Below, in pieces: positions 7,640 through 18,268 of a stretch of 64,000 bases of DNA (position 1 is its first letter; each line of letters begins with the position of its first letter). Position numbers and translations under genes: made by a program. This DNA comes from an uncultured Nitrospirota bacterium (GTDB lineage: Bacteria > CG2-30-53-67). The stretch spans positions 1-64,000 of the forward strand of contig CAMYMF010000004.1 in the NCBI GenBank assembly GCA_947259355.1, in the 5' to 3' direction. The notes under the pieces were generated by a model, which was not told the origin of the DNA, searched no databases, and saw only the letters and a program-made list of their open reading frames with translations.

Positions 7640-7740
7640 TGAATCCTTTGCTCAGAGCAAACCATGGGAAACCGTGGGACGCAGAGCTTCGGGACTAAAG
7701 AAGGCGGGAACAGACGGGTCCGGGCTGCTTCGGCAGTGCG
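7640..7740 (+). ncRNA. GEMM-I riboswitch, A20 variant (3',3'-cGAMP-type or c-di-GMP)
   Basis: Strong match to the GEMM-I aptamer. AGAGCAAACC (7654-7663) leads into a perfect 6-bp hairpin (7662-7667/7672-7677) with a GAAA tetraloop, the same length as in Vc2. GGACGCAGAGC (7677-7687) contains the base that stacks between the ligand bases (A47, at 7683). The second arm has CTAAAG (receptor-like, about 7695-7700) and closes with GTCCGGGCTGC, placing the ligand-pairing C92 at 7728. By Vc2 numbering position 20 is A (7656), not G. In published work G20A permits cGAMP recognition, and natural A20 (GEMM-Ib) riboswitches of Geobacter sense 3',3'-cGAMP. The ligand call is therefore inference from one base. 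A CTGC-TTCG-GCAG hairpin overlaps the 3' edge. Confidence 0.82.
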
Positions 7741-7785
7741 CAATCCCGCATGGATGATTGCCAGTGCTCGCCTTCGATGTTTGCC

Positions 7786-7822
7786 GGGCCGCCAGAGGGA
7801 AGTTCTTTTGGCGGTCCTTTTT
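7786..7822 (+). terminator. Expression-platform terminator of the GEMM-I riboswitch
   Basis: A 9-bp GC-rich stem (7786-7794 with 7809-7817) is followed by TTTTT (7818-7822). It ends 13 bp before the ATG of the surface protein, and the ribosome site GAGG (7825-7828) comes directly after the T-run. Control is thus likely by premature termination, with read-through when the ligand stabilises the aptamer. Confidence 0.8.
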
Positions 7823-7835
7823 GTGAGGTCATGTT

Positions 7836-9026
7836 ATGAAGGCGGAGAAATCAATAGACTGGTTCACCCAAGGCGTTCTTTTTCTATCCCTTGTAGTCTG
7901 CCTTGCAGCCAGTTCTGCAAGCGCATCGGTGACGATTGACTGGGGTGCCCCCACGACGAATGCCGACGGAACCCCATGCACGGACCTCGCCGGCTACAAG
8001 ATCTACTACGACACCGACGGCCCTGGGGGTCCCTACAATGGATCGGGCCTGCCTCAGGGGGACTCACCCATCACGGTGCCTCTGTCCGAGCTTGCCGATC
8101 CCGCAGCGCCGACCCTTACCCTGGTTGGCTTGGTCTCTGGCGCCACCTATTCCATGGTCGTGACGGCCTACGACACCAGTGGGAATGAAAGTGGCTATTC
8201 AAATGAACTCAATCCGACGGAGACAGAGACCGATTCCGATGATGACCGGCTTTCCGACCCGTTGGAAGCATCCTACGGTCTAGATCTGGCATCGAGCGAT
8301 TCCGATGCGGACGGTATCGGCGACCTTGCCGAGTGGGGCACGTCTGAGTTCCCCGCTGACACGGACTTCGACGGAGTCGTCGACGCGTTAGACACCGACT
8401 CGGACAATGACGGCACACCAGACCTGGATGAGGACAGTGTGGACTCGGATCTGGATGGTACGCCGGACCGGTTGGATGCGAAGACCGCGACCATGGCCAC
8501 GACCCACGGAAATATGTCGGTCGTTCTGAATCACATCTCCGGAAGTTTGGCACAGACCCGGTTCATCGCCACCGTCGCGTCGGGCAGCGGCCACCCGGAC
8601 GTGGAGTTTCCCTACGGCGGCGTCGAATACCAGATCACCGGATTGTCCGCGGGTGAAACGGTGCTCGTCACGATCATCATGGCAGACGTCCTGCCGGCGA
8701 ATGCAGAGTACTGGAAATATGACCCCGTCCACGGATTCCAAAAGATTGCGAGCCAGACAAGCGGCAGAGAGATCTCATTCAACCTGCGAGACGGCGGCGC
8801 TGGCGATGCCGACGGCTCGGCCAACGGCGTAATCGTCGATCCCGGCTATGTCGGGGTTCCCCTCCCGGCAAATCCGGTCACCTCGTCAAGCGGCGGTGGG
8901 GGCGGCGGCTGTGCTCTGGCGCGCGATTCCGGAGCGCTTCCCGATGTTTTCTTTTTTCTGTTTCCCCTAGTCCTCGTACTCATTCTCAAGAGCCGTTCCG
9001 AAAGAAGGAAGCCGGGCATAGGGTAG
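7836..9026 (+). CDS. Secreted FnIII/choice-of-anchor U protein with Gly-Cys C-terminal sorting tail
   Basis: A 396-residue exported protein. The signal peptide is about 1-30, and a fibronectin type III-like domain spans about 31-130 (YKIYYDTDG, SMVVTAYDTSGNESGYSNE). Acidic thrombospondin-3-like calcium repeats follow (about 135-210; DTDFDGVVDALDTDSDNDG). The choice-of-anchor U domain is about 220-335 (YWKYDPVHGF, NLRDGGAGDADGSANG, VIVDPG). The tail has a GGGGGGC motif near 347, a hydrophobic helix and a basic end (KSRSERR), as in MYXO/JDVT-CTERM-like sorting signals processed by intramembrane proteases. It is probably anchored to or shed from the cell surface. No sorting enzyme is in the window. 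It lies directly behind two structured RNAs and terminators and between 107-bp direct repeats, so it is a single-gene, second-messenger-controlled cargo. Confidence 0.85.
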   Translation: MKAEKSIDWFTQGVLFLSLVVCLAASSASASVTIDWGAPTTNADGTPCTDLAGYKIYYDTDGPGGPYNGSGLPQGDSPITVPLSELADPAAPTLTLVGLVSGATYSMVVTAYDTSGNESGYSNELNPTETETDSDDDRLSDPLEASYGLDLASSDSDADGIGDLAEWGTSEFPADTDFDGVVDALDTDSDNDGTPDLDEDSVDSDLDGTPDRLDAKTATMATTHGNMSVVLNHISGSLAQTRFIATVASGSGHPDVEFPYGGVEYQITGLSAGETVLVTIIMADVLPANAEYWKYDPVHGFQKIASQTSGREISFNLRDGGAGDADGSANGVIVDPGYVGVPLPANPVTSSSGGGGGGCALARDSGALPDVFFFLFPLVLVLILKSRSERRKPGIG

Positions 9027-9054
9027 GTGGAAGGCTGAAGACAGATTGGAAACT

Positions 9055-9161
9055 GGGAAATAGGAAATGGAAAATGGGCACAGGTAGAAGAGTGAAGACT
9101 GAAGGTTGAAGACAGATCTTCGGTTTTCGCCCTCAATGCGATTTGGCCTTTCCTCCGCGCC
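9055..9161 (+). repeat. 107-bp direct repeat, right copy
   Basis: The partner of 7073-7179, in the same orientation and about 91% identical. It is preceded at 9025-9044 by a further partial word, GGTGGAAGGCTGAAGACAGA, that echoes its interior. It lies between the surface-protein stop and polA. Confidence 0.8.
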
Positions 9162-9204
9162 CTCGGCGTCCTCTGCCGCAAAACCGCTCTTCCCTCTCCC
9201 CGAC

Positions 9205-9233
9205 TTGATTTATCCCCCCGTTTTGGATATGTT
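9205..9233 (+). promoter_or_regulatory. Sigma-70-type promoter for polA operon
   Basis: TTGATT (9205-9210), a 17-nt spacer and TATGTT (9228-9233). The expected start near 9240 gives a leader of about 44 nt to the polA ATG. This is the only convincing promoter I see before the polA-hslVU-arg series. Confidence 0.5.
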
Positions 9234-9283
9234 GAGCGGGCGTTCGGCTGGACCCAGGCCGTCCATCAGGAGTCGAATATCCC

Positions 9284-11953
9284 ATGACCCGCCGCGAGAC
9301 GCTCTATCTCATCGACGGAAGCTCCTATATTTATCGGGCCTTCTACGCGATCCGAAATCTGTCTAACTCCCAAGGACTTCCCACCAATGCGGTCTTTGGC
9401 TTCACCCGAATGCTGATGAAGGTCATCGAGGAGAAGAAGCCGGACTACGTGGCGGTGGCCTTCGACGCCAAAGGGCCCTCTTTCCGGCACAAGCTCTACC
9501 CCGACTACAAAGCGAACCGCCCGGAAATGCCGGACGATCTGCAGCCCCAGATTCCCTATATCAAGATGATGGTTGACGGCTTCGGCATTCCTGCCATCGA
9601 ACGGGCCGGTTTTGAGGCCGATGACATCATCGGCACCCTGGCGCGCCAGGGCGAGGCCATGGGACTGGACGTGGTGCTCGTCACCGGCGACAAGGACTTC
9701 CTACAGCTCGTGCGTCCCCATGTGCAGGTCTACGACACCATGAAGGACGAGCTCTACGGCGAGCCGGAGGTGCGGGAACGCTTTGGCGTGGAACCGGGCC
9801 GGGTGATCGAAGTGATGGCCCTCATGGGGGACAGTTCGGACAACGTGCCCGGCGTGCCCGGGGTGGGATCGAAAACCGCCGTCAAGCTGATTCAGCAGTA
9901 CCACGATGTCGAAGGGACATTGGCCCAAGCTGAGAAGATCAAGGGAAAAGCGGGAAAGGCCCTGCAGGAGTATTCCGAGCAGGCCCGATTGAGCCGCCAA
10001 CTGGTCACCATCGACACCGACCTTGATATCAAGCTCGATCCCGACGCGTACCGGTATACGGAACCCAAGCTGGAAAACCTCATGGCCCTGCTTCGAGAAT
10101 TGGAGTTCACGAGCCTCCTCAAGGAGTTTGCCGGGGAGGCAGAGAGACCGCAGAAGGACTACCGGACCGTTCTCGCCTTGAAGGAGCTGAATTCCTTTCT
10201 GAGCCGGGTGCTGACCCGAGAGACGGTCTCCATCGATCTGGAAACCACGGCCCTCGATCCGATGCGCGCACAAATCGTCGGCATCTCTCTTTCCCTCCAG
10301 GAAGACGAGGGGATTTACGTCCCCGTGGGGCACCGCGGCCCCGACGCACCGAAACAGCTTCCGCTGGATGACCTGCTGCAGGCCCTCAAGCCGGTCCTGA
10401 CTGACGAAAAAATACGAAAGATCGGTCAGAATATCAAATACGACATGATCGTTCTGGCCAACGCGGGCATCGAACTGGCCGGCGTCTACTTCGATACCAT
10501 GGTGGCCTCCTATCTGATCAATCCCTCCCGCACGACGCACAATCTGAACGATCTGGCCCTGACCTACCTGCATCACAAAATGATTACCTATCAGGAGGTA
10601 ACGGGGACCGGCAAAAAGGCCATCGGCTTCGAGGAGGTGCCGGTGGAGAGGGCCACCGTCTATTCAGCGGAGGATGCTGAAATCACCTATACCCTCTACC
10701 GCAAACTGGAGCCCCTGCTGGCGGAACAGAACTTGACCAAACTCTTTCATGAAATCGAAATGCCGCTGGTGCGGGTACTGGTCGACATGGAACGCACAGG
10801 GGTGCGGCTGGACGCCAAACTTCTCGCCCGCATGTCCCGGGAGATGGGCGGCGACCTCGACGCGCTGCGCCAGAAGATCGTCACCCTGGCCGGTGAGGAG
10901 TTCAACATCAACTCCACCCAGCAGCTCTCCCGCATCCTTTTTGACAAACTGAAGATCAAGCCGATCAAGAAAACCAAAACGGGCTACTCCACCGACGTGG
11001 AGGTAATGCAGAAACTGGCCGAAGAGCATGCGCTGCCGCGAGAGATATTGGAGTACCGGAGCCTGAGCAAGCTCAAAAGTACCTACGTGGATGCCCTGCC
11101 CAAACTGATCCATCCGGAAACGGGACGGGTCCACACCTCCTTCAACCAGACCGTCACCGCCACGGGCCGGCTCAGCAGCTCGGAGCCCAATCTGCAGAAC
11201 ATTCCGATCCGCACCCCCTTGGGGCGGCAAATCCGGGAAGCCTTCGTGGCAGCCCCGGCCCATCTCCTGATCTCCGCGGATTATTCCCAGGTGGAACTGC
11301 GCATTCTGGCACACCTCTCGGAGGATGCCACGCTGATCGAGGCCTTTCAAAACCACGAGGACATCCACACCCGCACGGCGGTCGAGATTTTCGACCTGCC
11401 GCCGGGAAAGGTAACCCCCGAGATGCGTCGCGACGCCAAAGCGGTAAACTTCGGGATTATCTACGGCATGGGCCCATACGGGCTCTCCCGGCAGTTGGGC
11501 CTGCCCGTTTCTGAAGCCGAGCGGTACATCGAGAACTACTTTGAGCGGTATCCGGGGGTTCGGACTTACCAGGAGGAGCTGCTGGCGGAGGCCAGAAAGA
11601 ACGGCTATGTTTCAACACTCATGAACCGCCGCCGGCCAATCCCGGAGCTTGCCAGCCGGAACCGCAACCTCGCCGCCCTGGGGGAGCGGACCGCCATCAA
11701 CACCCCGATCCAGGGGACCGCGGCCGATATCATCAAAGTCGCGATGATCCGGATCCACGAGACCTTCCGCAGGAAGAAGATGCGCACCCGGATGATCCTG
11801 CAGATACACGACGAGCTCGTCTTCGAAGTGCCCGACTCCGAGCTGGAGGCTACCCGAAAGATCATCCGTCAAGGGATGGAGGGCGTCGTCCAGCTGAAAG
11901 TCCCCCTCCTTGTCGATCTCGGCACCGGCAAGAACTGGTGCGAAGCACATTGA
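9284..11953 (+). CDS. polA: DNA polymerase I
   Basis: An 889-residue full-length Pol I for Okazaki-fragment maturation and repair synthesis. The N-terminal 5' nuclease domain (about 1-290) shows [22 protein letters not shown] and [14 protein letters not shown]. The 3'-5' exonuclease domain (about 300-490) keeps its acidic residues (IDLETT, GQNIKYD, YSAEDAE), so proofreading is probably active. Polymerase motif A is [13 protein letters not shown], motif B is [14 protein letters not shown] and motif C is QIHDELVFE. It heads a tightly packed plus-strand run with hslVU and arg genes. Confidence 0.97.
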   Translation: MTRRETLYLIDGSSYIYRAFYAIRNLSNSQGLPTNAVFGFTRMLMKVIEEKKPDYVAVAFDAKGPSFRHKLYPDYKANRPEMPDDLQPQIPYIKMMVDGFGIPAIERAGFEADDIIGTLARQGEAMGLDVVLVTGDKDFLQLVRPHVQVYDTMKDELYGEPEVRERFGVEPGRVIEVMALMGDSSDNVPGVPGVGSKTAVKLIQQYHDVEGTLAQAEKIKGKAGKALQEYSEQARLSRQLVTIDTDLDIKLDPDAYRYTEPKLENLMALLRELEFTSLLKEFAGEAERPQKDYRTVLALKELNSFLSRVLTRETVSIDLETTALDPMRAQIVGISLSLQEDEGIYVPVGHRGPDAPKQLPLDDLLQALKPVLTDEKIRKIGQNIKYDMIVLANAGIELAGVYFDTMVASYLINPSRTTHNLNDLALTYLHHKMITYQEVTGTGKKAIGFEEVPVERATVYSAEDAEITYTLYRKLEPLLAEQNLTKLFHEIEMPLVRVLVDMERTGVRLDAKLLARMSREMGGDLDALRQKIVTLAGEEFNINSTQQLSRILFDKLKIKPIKKTKTGYSTDVEVMQKLAEEHALPREILEYRSLSKLKSTYVDALPKLIHPETGRVHTSFNQTVTATGRLSSSEPNLQNIPIRTPLGRQIREAFVAAPAHLLISADYSQVELRILAHLSEDATLIEAFQNHEDIHTRTAVEIFDLPPGKVTPEMRRDAKAVNFGIIYGMGPYGLSRQLGLPVSEAERYIENYFERYPGVRTYQEELLAEARKNGYVSTLMNRRRPIPELASRNRNLAALGERTAINTPIQGTAADIIKVAMIRIHETFRRKKMRTRMILQIHDELVFEVPDSELEATRKIIRQGMEGVVQLKVPLLVDLGTGKNWCEAH

Positions 11954-12047
11954 CTTTTTGTCCAAAATCTGCGAAACTGGCGGTTTCGATAAATCCAGAG
12001 AACCCGGCGCTTCGGGCATGAAGCCGTCGCTGCCAGAGGAGACCGTT

Positions 12048-12572
12048 GTGAACGGGACCACCATCTTATCGGTCCGGCGAAACGGGCAGGTGGCCTTGGC
12101 CGGCGACGGGCAGGTCACCGTGGGCAATACCGTGCTCAAGCAGAAGGCCCGCAAGATCCGGCGTCTCTACCGGGACCGAATCCTGGTCGGCTTTGCGGGC
12201 GCCACGGCCGACGCCTTCACCCTCTTTGAGAAGTTCGAAGCCAAACTGGATCAGTTTAACGGGAATCTGACCCGGGCTTCGGTGGAGTTGGCCAAGGACT
12301 GGCGTACCGACCGCATTCTGCGACGGCTGGAGGCCATGATGATTGCGGTGGACGAGGGGCACACATTTATTCTCTCGGGAACGGGCGATGTCGTGGAGCC
12401 GGACGACGGCATTGCCGCCATCGGTTCCGGTGGCGCCTTCGCCCAAGCGGCAGCCCGCGCGCTGCTGCGGCACTCCAGCCTTCCGGCCCCGGAGATCGTG
12501 AGCGAGGCCATGGCCATCGCGGCCGATATCTGTATTTACACGAACCGCGAAATTACCGTGGAGGAGTTGTAA
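12048..12572 (+). CDS. hslV: ATP-dependent protease peptidase subunit HslV (ClpQ)
   Basis: The 174-residue proteolytic subunit of the HslUV (ClpYQ) complex, an N-terminal threonine hydrolase with proteasome beta-subunit fold. I place the start at the GTG at 12048: GAGGAG lies about 7 nt upstream, the length then matches the family, and the product begins [11 protein letters not shown], as in homologues where processing exposes the catalytic Thr. An ATG at 12018 in frame would add ten residues. [10 protein letters not shown] and [14 protein letters not shown] are conserved. It is followed 7 bp later by its partner hslU. Confidence 0.93.
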   Translation: MNGTTILSVRRNGQVALAGDGQVTVGNTVLKQKARKIRRLYRDRILVGFAGATADAFTLFEKFEAKLDQFNGNLTRASVELAKDWRTDRILRRLEAMMIAVDEGHTFILSGTGDVVEPDDGIAAIGSGGAFAQAAARALLRHSSLPAPEIVSEAMAIAADICIYTNREITVEEL

Positions 12573-12579
12573 GTCACCC

Positions 12580-13944
12580 ATGCAGGAATACACCCCCCGG
12601 CAGATTGTCGCTGAATTGGACAAATACATCGTCGGACAGGACGATGCCAAGCGGGCCGTCGCCATTGCCATTCGCGACCGCTGGCGCCGCCTCAAGCTCT
12701 CGGAGGAACTCCGAGAGGAAGTGCTGCCGAAAAATATCATCATGATCGGCCCCACAGGGGTCGGCAAGACCGAGATCTCCCGGCGGCTCGCGGCCCTGGC
12801 GCAGGCCCCCTTCATCAAGGTGGAGGCCTCCAAATACACGGAGGTGGGCTACGTGGGGCGGGATGTGGAGTCGATGATCCGAGACCTGACGGAGCTTTCG
12901 GTCAACATGGTCAAGGCCGAGATGGCCGAACGGGTCCGGGAGCAGGCTGGGGAGCATGCGGAGGAGAAGATCCTCGACATTCTGCTGCCGCCCCTGCAGC
13001 GCACCGGGACCACCGCCGACGGTCAGATCGAAGTAACGGGCAACCTCGACGAGGAGGATCAGAAGGACCGGACCCGGGAGAAGCTGCGGGCGCGGCTCCG
13101 CCAGGGCAAGCTCGACGCCCGGATGGTCGACATTGAGCAGACCGACTCCGGCGGCATGCCCATGGTGGAGATTTTCACCGGCTCGGGGATGGAGGAGTTC
13201 AACATCAAGGACATGCTGGGCAACTTCTTTCCCAAGCGGAAGAAACGTCGGCGCGTCACCATCGGCGAAGCCCGAAAGATCCTCGAAGACGAGGAGGCCC
13301 AGCGCCTGGTCGACATGGACAAAGTCAAGGAGGAGGCCCTGCGGCGCGTGCAGGAATCGGGGATCGTCTTCATCGATGAGATCGACAAGATCGCAGGGCG
13401 CGAGAGCGGCGGAACGGGTCCCTCCGTCTCCCGGGAAGGGGTGCAGCGGGACATCCTCCCCATTGTCGAGGGCTCGACGGTGACAACCAAGTATGGCATG
13501 GTCCGGACAGATCACATCCTCTTCATTTCGGCCGGCGCATTTCATGTCTCCAAGCCGTCTGACCTGATCCCCGAACTCCAGGGGCGCTTCCCCATTCGGG
13601 TGGAGCTGCAATCCCTGGGCAAAGACGACTTCATCCGGATCCTCACGGAGCCCAAGAATGCTCTGATCCGCCAGTATACCGCCATGCTGGCGACCGAGGG
13701 CTACGCGCTGGACTTTACGGAGGACGCCATCGAGGAGCTGGCGGTCATTGCCACCGAAGTGAACGACCGCTCGGAGAACATCGGGGCGCGGCGGCTCTAT
13801 ACCATCCTGGAACGGCTGCTCTCGGACATCTCCTTCAATGCCCCCGATGCCGACCCGAAGGCAACGACCATCGACCGGGCCTTTGTCCGGGAGACACTCA
13901 AGGAGATCGCACAGGACGAAGACCTGTCGCGCTATATTCTGTAG
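12580..13944 (+). CDS. hslU: ATP-dependent protease ATPase subunit HslU (ClpY)
   Basis: A 454-residue AAA+ unfoldase that feeds substrates to HslV. Walker A is GPTGVGKTE (about 57-65), Walker B is [11 protein letters not shown], and the GYVGRDVES pore-loop motif is present. The intermediate (I) domain lies between Walker A and B, about residues 110-240. The C-terminal SRYIL matches the tail that docks into HslV. It is directly downstream of hslV, as in most bacteria. Confidence 0.97.
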   Translation: MQEYTPRQIVAELDKYIVGQDDAKRAVAIAIRDRWRRLKLSEELREEVLPKNIIMIGPTGVGKTEISRRLAALAQAPFIKVEASKYTEVGYVGRDVESMIRDLTELSVNMVKAEMAERVREQAGEHAEEKILDILLPPLQRTGTTADGQIEVTGNLDEEDQKDRTREKLRARLRQGKLDARMVDIEQTDSGGMPMVEIFTGSGMEEFNIKDMLGNFFPKRKKRRRVTIGEARKILEDEEAQRLVDMDKVKEEALRRVQESGIVFIDEIDKIAGRESGGTGPSVSREGVQRDILPIVEGSTVTTKYGMVRTDHILFISAGAFHVSKPSDLIPELQGRFPIRVELQSLGKDDFIRILTEPKNALIRQYTAMLATEGYALDFTEDAIEELAVIATEVNDRSENIGARRLYTILERLLSDISFNAPDADPKATTIDRAFVRETLKEIAQDEDLSRYIL

Positions 13945-14006
13945 GCAACGCATTCCGCCGGACGGCACCTCACAGCACAACTCCCCTGCTGCGGGAAGAC
14001 GGAACG

Positions 14007-14906
14007 ATGAAAAGATTTCTTAGAACAGCTGACGTGCTCATCGAGGCTCTACCCTACATCCGAAAGTTCGAGGGCAAGACCATCGTCATCAAATACGGCG
14101 GCAGCGCTATGGTAGACGAAGAGCTCAAACGCTTTTTCGCCCTCGACATCATCCTCATGGAATCGGTGGGTATCCATCCGGTCATCGTGCACGGCGGCGG
14201 GCCTCAAATCGGCAAAACCATGGAGAAGATGGGCAAGATCCCCAAGTTCATCCGAGGCCAGCGGGTCACCGATGATGAAACCATGGACATCGTTCAAATG
14301 GTGCTGGGCGGCAAAGTGAACAAGGAGATCGTCTCGCTGATTAACAGCAACGGCGGCCGGGCGGTGGGACTCACCGGCAAGGATGGCCGGATGATCCGGG
14401 CGCGAAAACTCATTGTCAAGGAGCCCTCGCCGGAAACGGGCGTGCCCGAGATCATCGACCTCGGCAAAGTGGGTGAAGTGGCCGAAATCAACCCCGACAT
14501 CGTCCGCGTCATCGAGCAGTCGGGATGTATTCCGGTGATTGCACCGGTGGGGGAAGGGGAGAACGGCGACTCGTGCAACATCAACGCCGACCTTGTGGCC
14601 GGCAGCATGGCGGCCGCCTTGCAGGCGGAAAAGCTGATTTTGCTGACCGACGTCAAGGGGATCCTGGACGGTGAGGGGCAACTTGTCCACACTGCGACGC
14701 GAAAGCACATCGAGGAACTCAAAGCGGATGGGGTGATCACGGCTGGCATGCTTCCGAAAGTGACGGCCTGCTTCACGGCCCTGGCGGGCGGCGTCGCGAA
14801 GACCCATATCATCGACGGGCGGATCAAGCACGCCGTGCTCCTGGAGGTTTTTACCAAGGGGGGCGTCGGCACGGAGATCGTCACCGGCGAGGGAAGCGCT
14901 GCATGA
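14007..14906 (+). CDS. argB: N-acetylglutamate kinase
   Basis: A 299-residue amino-acid kinase that phosphorylates N-acetyl-L-glutamate, step 2 of arginine synthesis. The KYGGSAM phosphate-binding loop (about 29-35), [16 protein letters not shown] and the C-terminal [12 protein letters not shown] are visible. The N-terminal extension before KYGG is typical of the arginine-inhibited, hexameric type, so feedback control by arginine is plausible. The stop overlaps the argD start by 4 bp. Confidence 0.95.
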   Translation: MKRFLRTADVLIEALPYIRKFEGKTIVIKYGGSAMVDEELKRFFALDIILMESVGIHPVIVHGGGPQIGKTMEKMGKIPKFIRGQRVTDDETMDIVQMVLGGKVNKEIVSLINSNGGRAVGLTGKDGRMIRARKLIVKEPSPETGVPEIIDLGKVGEVAEINPDIVRVIEQSGCIPVIAPVGEGENGDSCNINADLVAGSMAAALQAEKLILLTDVKGILDGEGQLVHTATRKHIEELKADGVITAGMLPKVTACFTALAGGVAKTHIIDGRIKHAVLLEVFTKGGVGTEIVTGEGSAA

Positions 14907-16096
14907 ACGAATTGTCGCAGCAGGAGATTCTGGACACGACGGCGCGCTGCGTGATGCAGACCTACGCCCGCTACCCTGTGGCGCTGGTGCGCGGCGAGGG
15001 GTGTCGGGTCTGGGATGCCGCGGGCCGGGAGTATCTCGATTTCGTTGGGGGACTGGCAGTCAATGGGCTCGGCCATGGGCATCCGGCGCTGGTGGGGGCC
15101 ATTCGGGAACAGGCGGGCAGACTGATTCATGTCTCCAACCTCTACCACATCGGGGCCCAGGCCGCGCTGGCCGAGCTGCTCGTGTCAAACGCCTTCGCGG
15201 ACAAGGTCTTCTTCTGCAACAGCGGTGCCGAAGCCAACGAGGCCGCGATCAAGCTGGCCCGCAAGGTGGCGAAAGATCGGGGCAAGACGGACTGTTACGA
15301 AATCGTGACCATGCGGCGGTCCTTTCACGGCCGCACGCTGGCCGCGATGAGCGCGACGGGACAGGAGAACATACACCGGGGTTTTGAACCGATTGTCCCC
15401 GGTTTTCACTATGTGCCCTTCAATGATCTCGCGGCGGCAAAAGAGGCCGTGACCGCCCGCACGTGCGCGGTCCTGGTGGAGCCAGTGCAGGGCGAGGGCG
15501 GTGTGCACCCCGCGGATGCGGCCTATCTGCCGGCCCTGCGGGAACTCTGCGACCAGCAGGGGGCACTGCTGATTTTCGACGAAGTCCAGTGCGGCATGGG
15601 ACGCACCGGGAAACTCTTTGCCTATGAGCACTACCGGACGGCACCGGACATCATGACGCTGGCCAAGTCACTGGCTGGCGGCGTTCCCATCGGTGCCATG
15701 CTGGCCACGGACGCCGTCGCGAAGAGCTTCTCCCCGGGGACCCATGCGTCCACCTTTGGCGGAAACCCCCTGGCCTGTGCCGCCGGTACGGCGGTGATGG
15801 AGACCCTTCTGGCTGACGGTTTTCTCGAGGGCGTGCAGGCGCGGTCGCGCCATTTCGAGGCCCGCCTGCGGGAACTCAAGGCGCGGCATCCATCGATCCG
15901 AGAGCTGCGCATCCGGGGGCTTATGGTGGGACTGGAGCTGAATGTGGACGGTGCGCCGCTCGTCACGCAGTGTCTGGAACGAGGTTTTCTGATCAACTGC
16001 ACCATGGGCAACGTGTTGCGATTCCTCCCGCCCCTGATCGTAACGGACGCAGAGATCGACCGTCTGGTGAACACACTGGACGAGTTGCTGCCGTAA
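14903..16096 (+). CDS. argD: Acetylornithine aminotransferase
   Basis: A 397-residue class III PLP aminotransferase that converts N-acetylglutamate semialdehyde to N-acetylornithine. [18 protein letters not shown] forms the cofactor-phosphate region, [16 protein letters not shown] precedes the PLP lysine in TLAKSLAGG, and [15 protein letters not shown] is conserved. It is coupled to argB by an ATGA overlap. Members can also act on succinyl-DAP (lysine route), but the window has an LL-DAP aminotransferase instead. Confidence 0.94.
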   Translation: MNELSQQEILDTTARCVMQTYARYPVALVRGEGCRVWDAAGREYLDFVGGLAVNGLGHGHPALVGAIREQAGRLIHVSNLYHIGAQAALAELLVSNAFADKVFFCNSGAEANEAAIKLARKVAKDRGKTDCYEIVTMRRSFHGRTLAAMSATGQENIHRGFEPIVPGFHYVPFNDLAAAKEAVTARTCAVLVEPVQGEGGVHPADAAYLPALRELCDQQGALLIFDEVQCGMGRTGKLFAYEHYRTAPDIMTLAKSLAGGVPIGAMLATDAVAKSFSPGTHASTFGGNPLACAAGTAVMETLLADGFLEGVQARSRHFEARLRELKARHPSIRELRIRGLMVGLELNVDGAPLVTQCLERGFLINCTMGNVLRFLPPLIVTDAEIDRLVNTLDELLP

Positions 16097-16136
16097 CCCC
16101 ACGGGCGGCATGGAGGCCGGAGATCCACTAACGGTG

Positions 16137-17069
16137 ATGAAAAAGGACCTAGTTTCCATACTTGATTTGAGCCGCGAGGATATCGGGCGGATCCTGGAGC
16201 ACTCCGCCGTGCTCAAGGAGAAGCACAAAGACGGCGTCTCCTATCAGCCGCTCAAGGGCAAATGCCTCGGCATGATCTTCGCCAAGTCATCCACCCGGAC
16301 GCGGGTCTCCTTCGAAGTGGGGATCTATCAGCTCGGCGGCTACGCCCTTTTCCTCAGCTCCCGAGATATGCAGCTCGGCCGGGGAGAGACCATTGCCGAC
16401 ACGGCCCATGTCCTGTCACGTTACGTGGACGGCATCATGATCCGCACATTCAGCCAGACAGACGTGGAGGAGTTGGCCCGCATGGCCGAGATCCCCGTCA
16501 TCAACGGTCTGACCGACCTGCTCCACCCCTGCCAGGTCCTGGCCGATCTCTTCACCATTCAGGAGCGGCTCGGGAGGCTGGAAGGTCTCCGGGTAGCCTA
16601 TGTGGGAGACGGGAACAATATGGCCAACTCTTGGCTCCATGCGGCGGCCCGGCTCGGCATGACCCTGTCGGTGGCGTCGCCCAAGGGCTATGAGCCCAAT
16701 GCCGAAGTGGTGGCCGCCGCGAGCGAGACGGCGAAGCAGACGGGGGCTTCCCTGCATATCACCAACGACCCGACAGTGGCCGTTCGGGGGGCGCAAATTA
16801 TCTGTACCGATGTCTGGGCGAGCATGGGCCAGGAGGGCGAACAGGAGAAGCGGCGCCGAGACTTCAGCCGCTTCCAAGTGAATGCAGAGCTCGTGCGGCG
16901 TGCAGACCCGGACTATCTCTTTATGCACTGTCTGCCCGCGCACCGGGGGGAAGAGGTCTCCGCGGAGATCCTCGACGGCCCGCACTCCATCGTATTCGAT
17001 GAGGCCGAAAACCGTCTCCATACCCAGAAGGCGATCATGGAGCTTCTCATGGGAGAGGACAGGGGATGA
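16137..17069 (+). CDS. argF: Ornithine carbamoyltransferase
   Basis: An approximately 310-residue enzyme that forms citrulline from ornithine and carbamoyl phosphate. The carbamoyl-phosphate loop [10 protein letters not shown] (about 48-57), [18 protein letters not shown] and the ornithine motif [11 protein letters not shown] are all present. I start at the ATG at 16137 ([11 protein letters not shown], as in homologues). A GTG directly before it and an ATG at 16110 are possible; the GGAG near 16119 fits the nearer starts better. The stop overlaps argG by 4 bp. Confidence 0.93.
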   Translation: MKKDLVSILDLSREDIGRILEHSAVLKEKHKDGVSYQPLKGKCLGMIFAKSSTRTRVSFEVGIYQLGGYALFLSSRDMQLGRGETIADTAHVLSRYVDGIMIRTFSQTDVEELARMAEIPVINGLTDLLHPCQVLADLFTIQERLGRLEGLRVAYVGDGNNMANSWLHAAARLGMTLSVASPKGYEPNAEVVAAASETAKQTGASLHITNDPTVAVRGAQIICTDVWASMGQEGEQEKRRRDFSRFQVNAELVRRADPDYLFMHCLPAHRGEEVSAEILDGPHSIVFDEAENRLHTQKAIMELLMGEDRG

Positions 17070-18268
17070 AAGGAAACATACAGAAGGTGGTGGTGGCCTA
17101 CTCGGGCGGACTGGACACCTCGATCATCGTTCGCTGGCTAATCGAGACCTATGGCTGCGAAGTGATCACCTTCACAGCGGACCTCGGTCAGGGCGAGGAA
17201 CTCGACGGCATCGAGGAGAAGGCGGTTGGCACGGGCGCGTCCAAGGCGTACGTGGAAGACCTGCGGGAGGAGTTCGTGCGAGACTATGTCTTTCCTGTCC
17301 TCATGGCCAACACCGTCTATGAGGGCGGGTACCTGCTCGGTACCTCCCTGGCCCGCCCGCTGATCGCCAAGTATCTTGTCGACATCGCGCAACGGGAGGG
17401 CGCGGACGCGGTGGCCCACGGGGCCACTGGCAAAGGCAACGACCAGGTGCGCTTTGAGCTGGCGGCCTATGCGCTCAATCCGCACATCCGGGTGGTCGCC
17501 CCGTGGCGGGAGTGGGATCTGGACTCCCGGGAGGCGCTGATCGCCTATGCCGCCCGGCACGGCATCCCCGTTCCGGTGACCAAAGCGCGGCCCTACAGCA
17601 CGGACCGGAATCTCTTCCATATCAGTTTCGAGGGGGGAATTCTGGAAGACCCCTGGCAGGCGCCGCCGGAAGAGATGTTTGTTCTCAGCGTCTCTCCAGA
17701 GAAAGCCCCGGACCGGCCCACGGAGGTGGAGATCGATTTTCGGGACGGCATCCCCACGGCGGTCAACGGCAAGAGCCTCTCCGCGGCGGCCCTCCTTGGG
17801 GAGTTGAATCGGCTGGGGGGTGAAAACGGCGTCGGACGGGTGGACCTCGTGGAGAACCGTTTCGTGGGGATGAAGTCGCGAGGCGTCTACGAAACGCCCG
17901 GCGGCACTATCCTGCACGCCGCCCACCGAGCGGTGGAGTCGTTGACCATGGATCGTGAAGTGATGCATCTTCGGGACAGCCTGATGCCGCGCTTTGCCGA
18001 ACTGGTCTACAACGGCTTCTGGTTCTCGCCGGAGATGGCGCTGCTGCAAAAGACCATGGTCGAGGCCCAAACAGGCGTCACCGGCACGGCACGGATCCGA
18101 CTCTACAAGGGAAATTGTATGGTCACGGGCCGGCGGGCCGAACGCTCTCTCTATCATCCCGGCTTTGCCACCTTTGAAGCCGACCAGGTGTATGACCAGA
18201 AGGATGCGGAAGGTTTCATCCGTCTGCATGCACTCCGGTTGCGCATCCGCAAGATGCTGGAGTCATGA
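17066..18268 (+). CDS. argG: Argininosuccinate synthase
   Basis: A 400-residue N-type ATP pyrophosphatase that joins citrulline and aspartate. The ATP motif AYSGGLDTS is at about 11-19, and [15 protein letters not shown] and [12 protein letters not shown] are conserved. It is the last arg gene in the run. argH, often adjacent in relatives, does not follow; dispersed repeats begin at its stop codon instead. Confidence 0.96.
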   Translation: MKGNIQKVVVAYSGGLDTSIIVRWLIETYGCEVITFTADLGQGEELDGIEEKAVGTGASKAYVEDLREEFVRDYVFPVLMANTVYEGGYLLGTSLARPLIAKYLVDIAQREGADAVAHGATGKGNDQVRFELAAYALNPHIRVVAPWREWDLDSREALIAYAARHGIPVPVTKARPYSTDRNLFHISFEGGILEDPWQAPPEEMFVLSVSPEKAPDRPTEVEIDFRDGIPTAVNGKSLSAAALLGELNRLGGENGVGRVDLVENRFVGMKSRGVYETPGGTILHAAHRAVESLTMDREVMHLRDSLMPRFAELVYNGFWFSPEMALLQKTMVEAQTGVTGTARIRLYKGNCMVTGRRAERSLYHPGFATFEADQVYDQKDAEGFIRLHALRLRIRKMLES

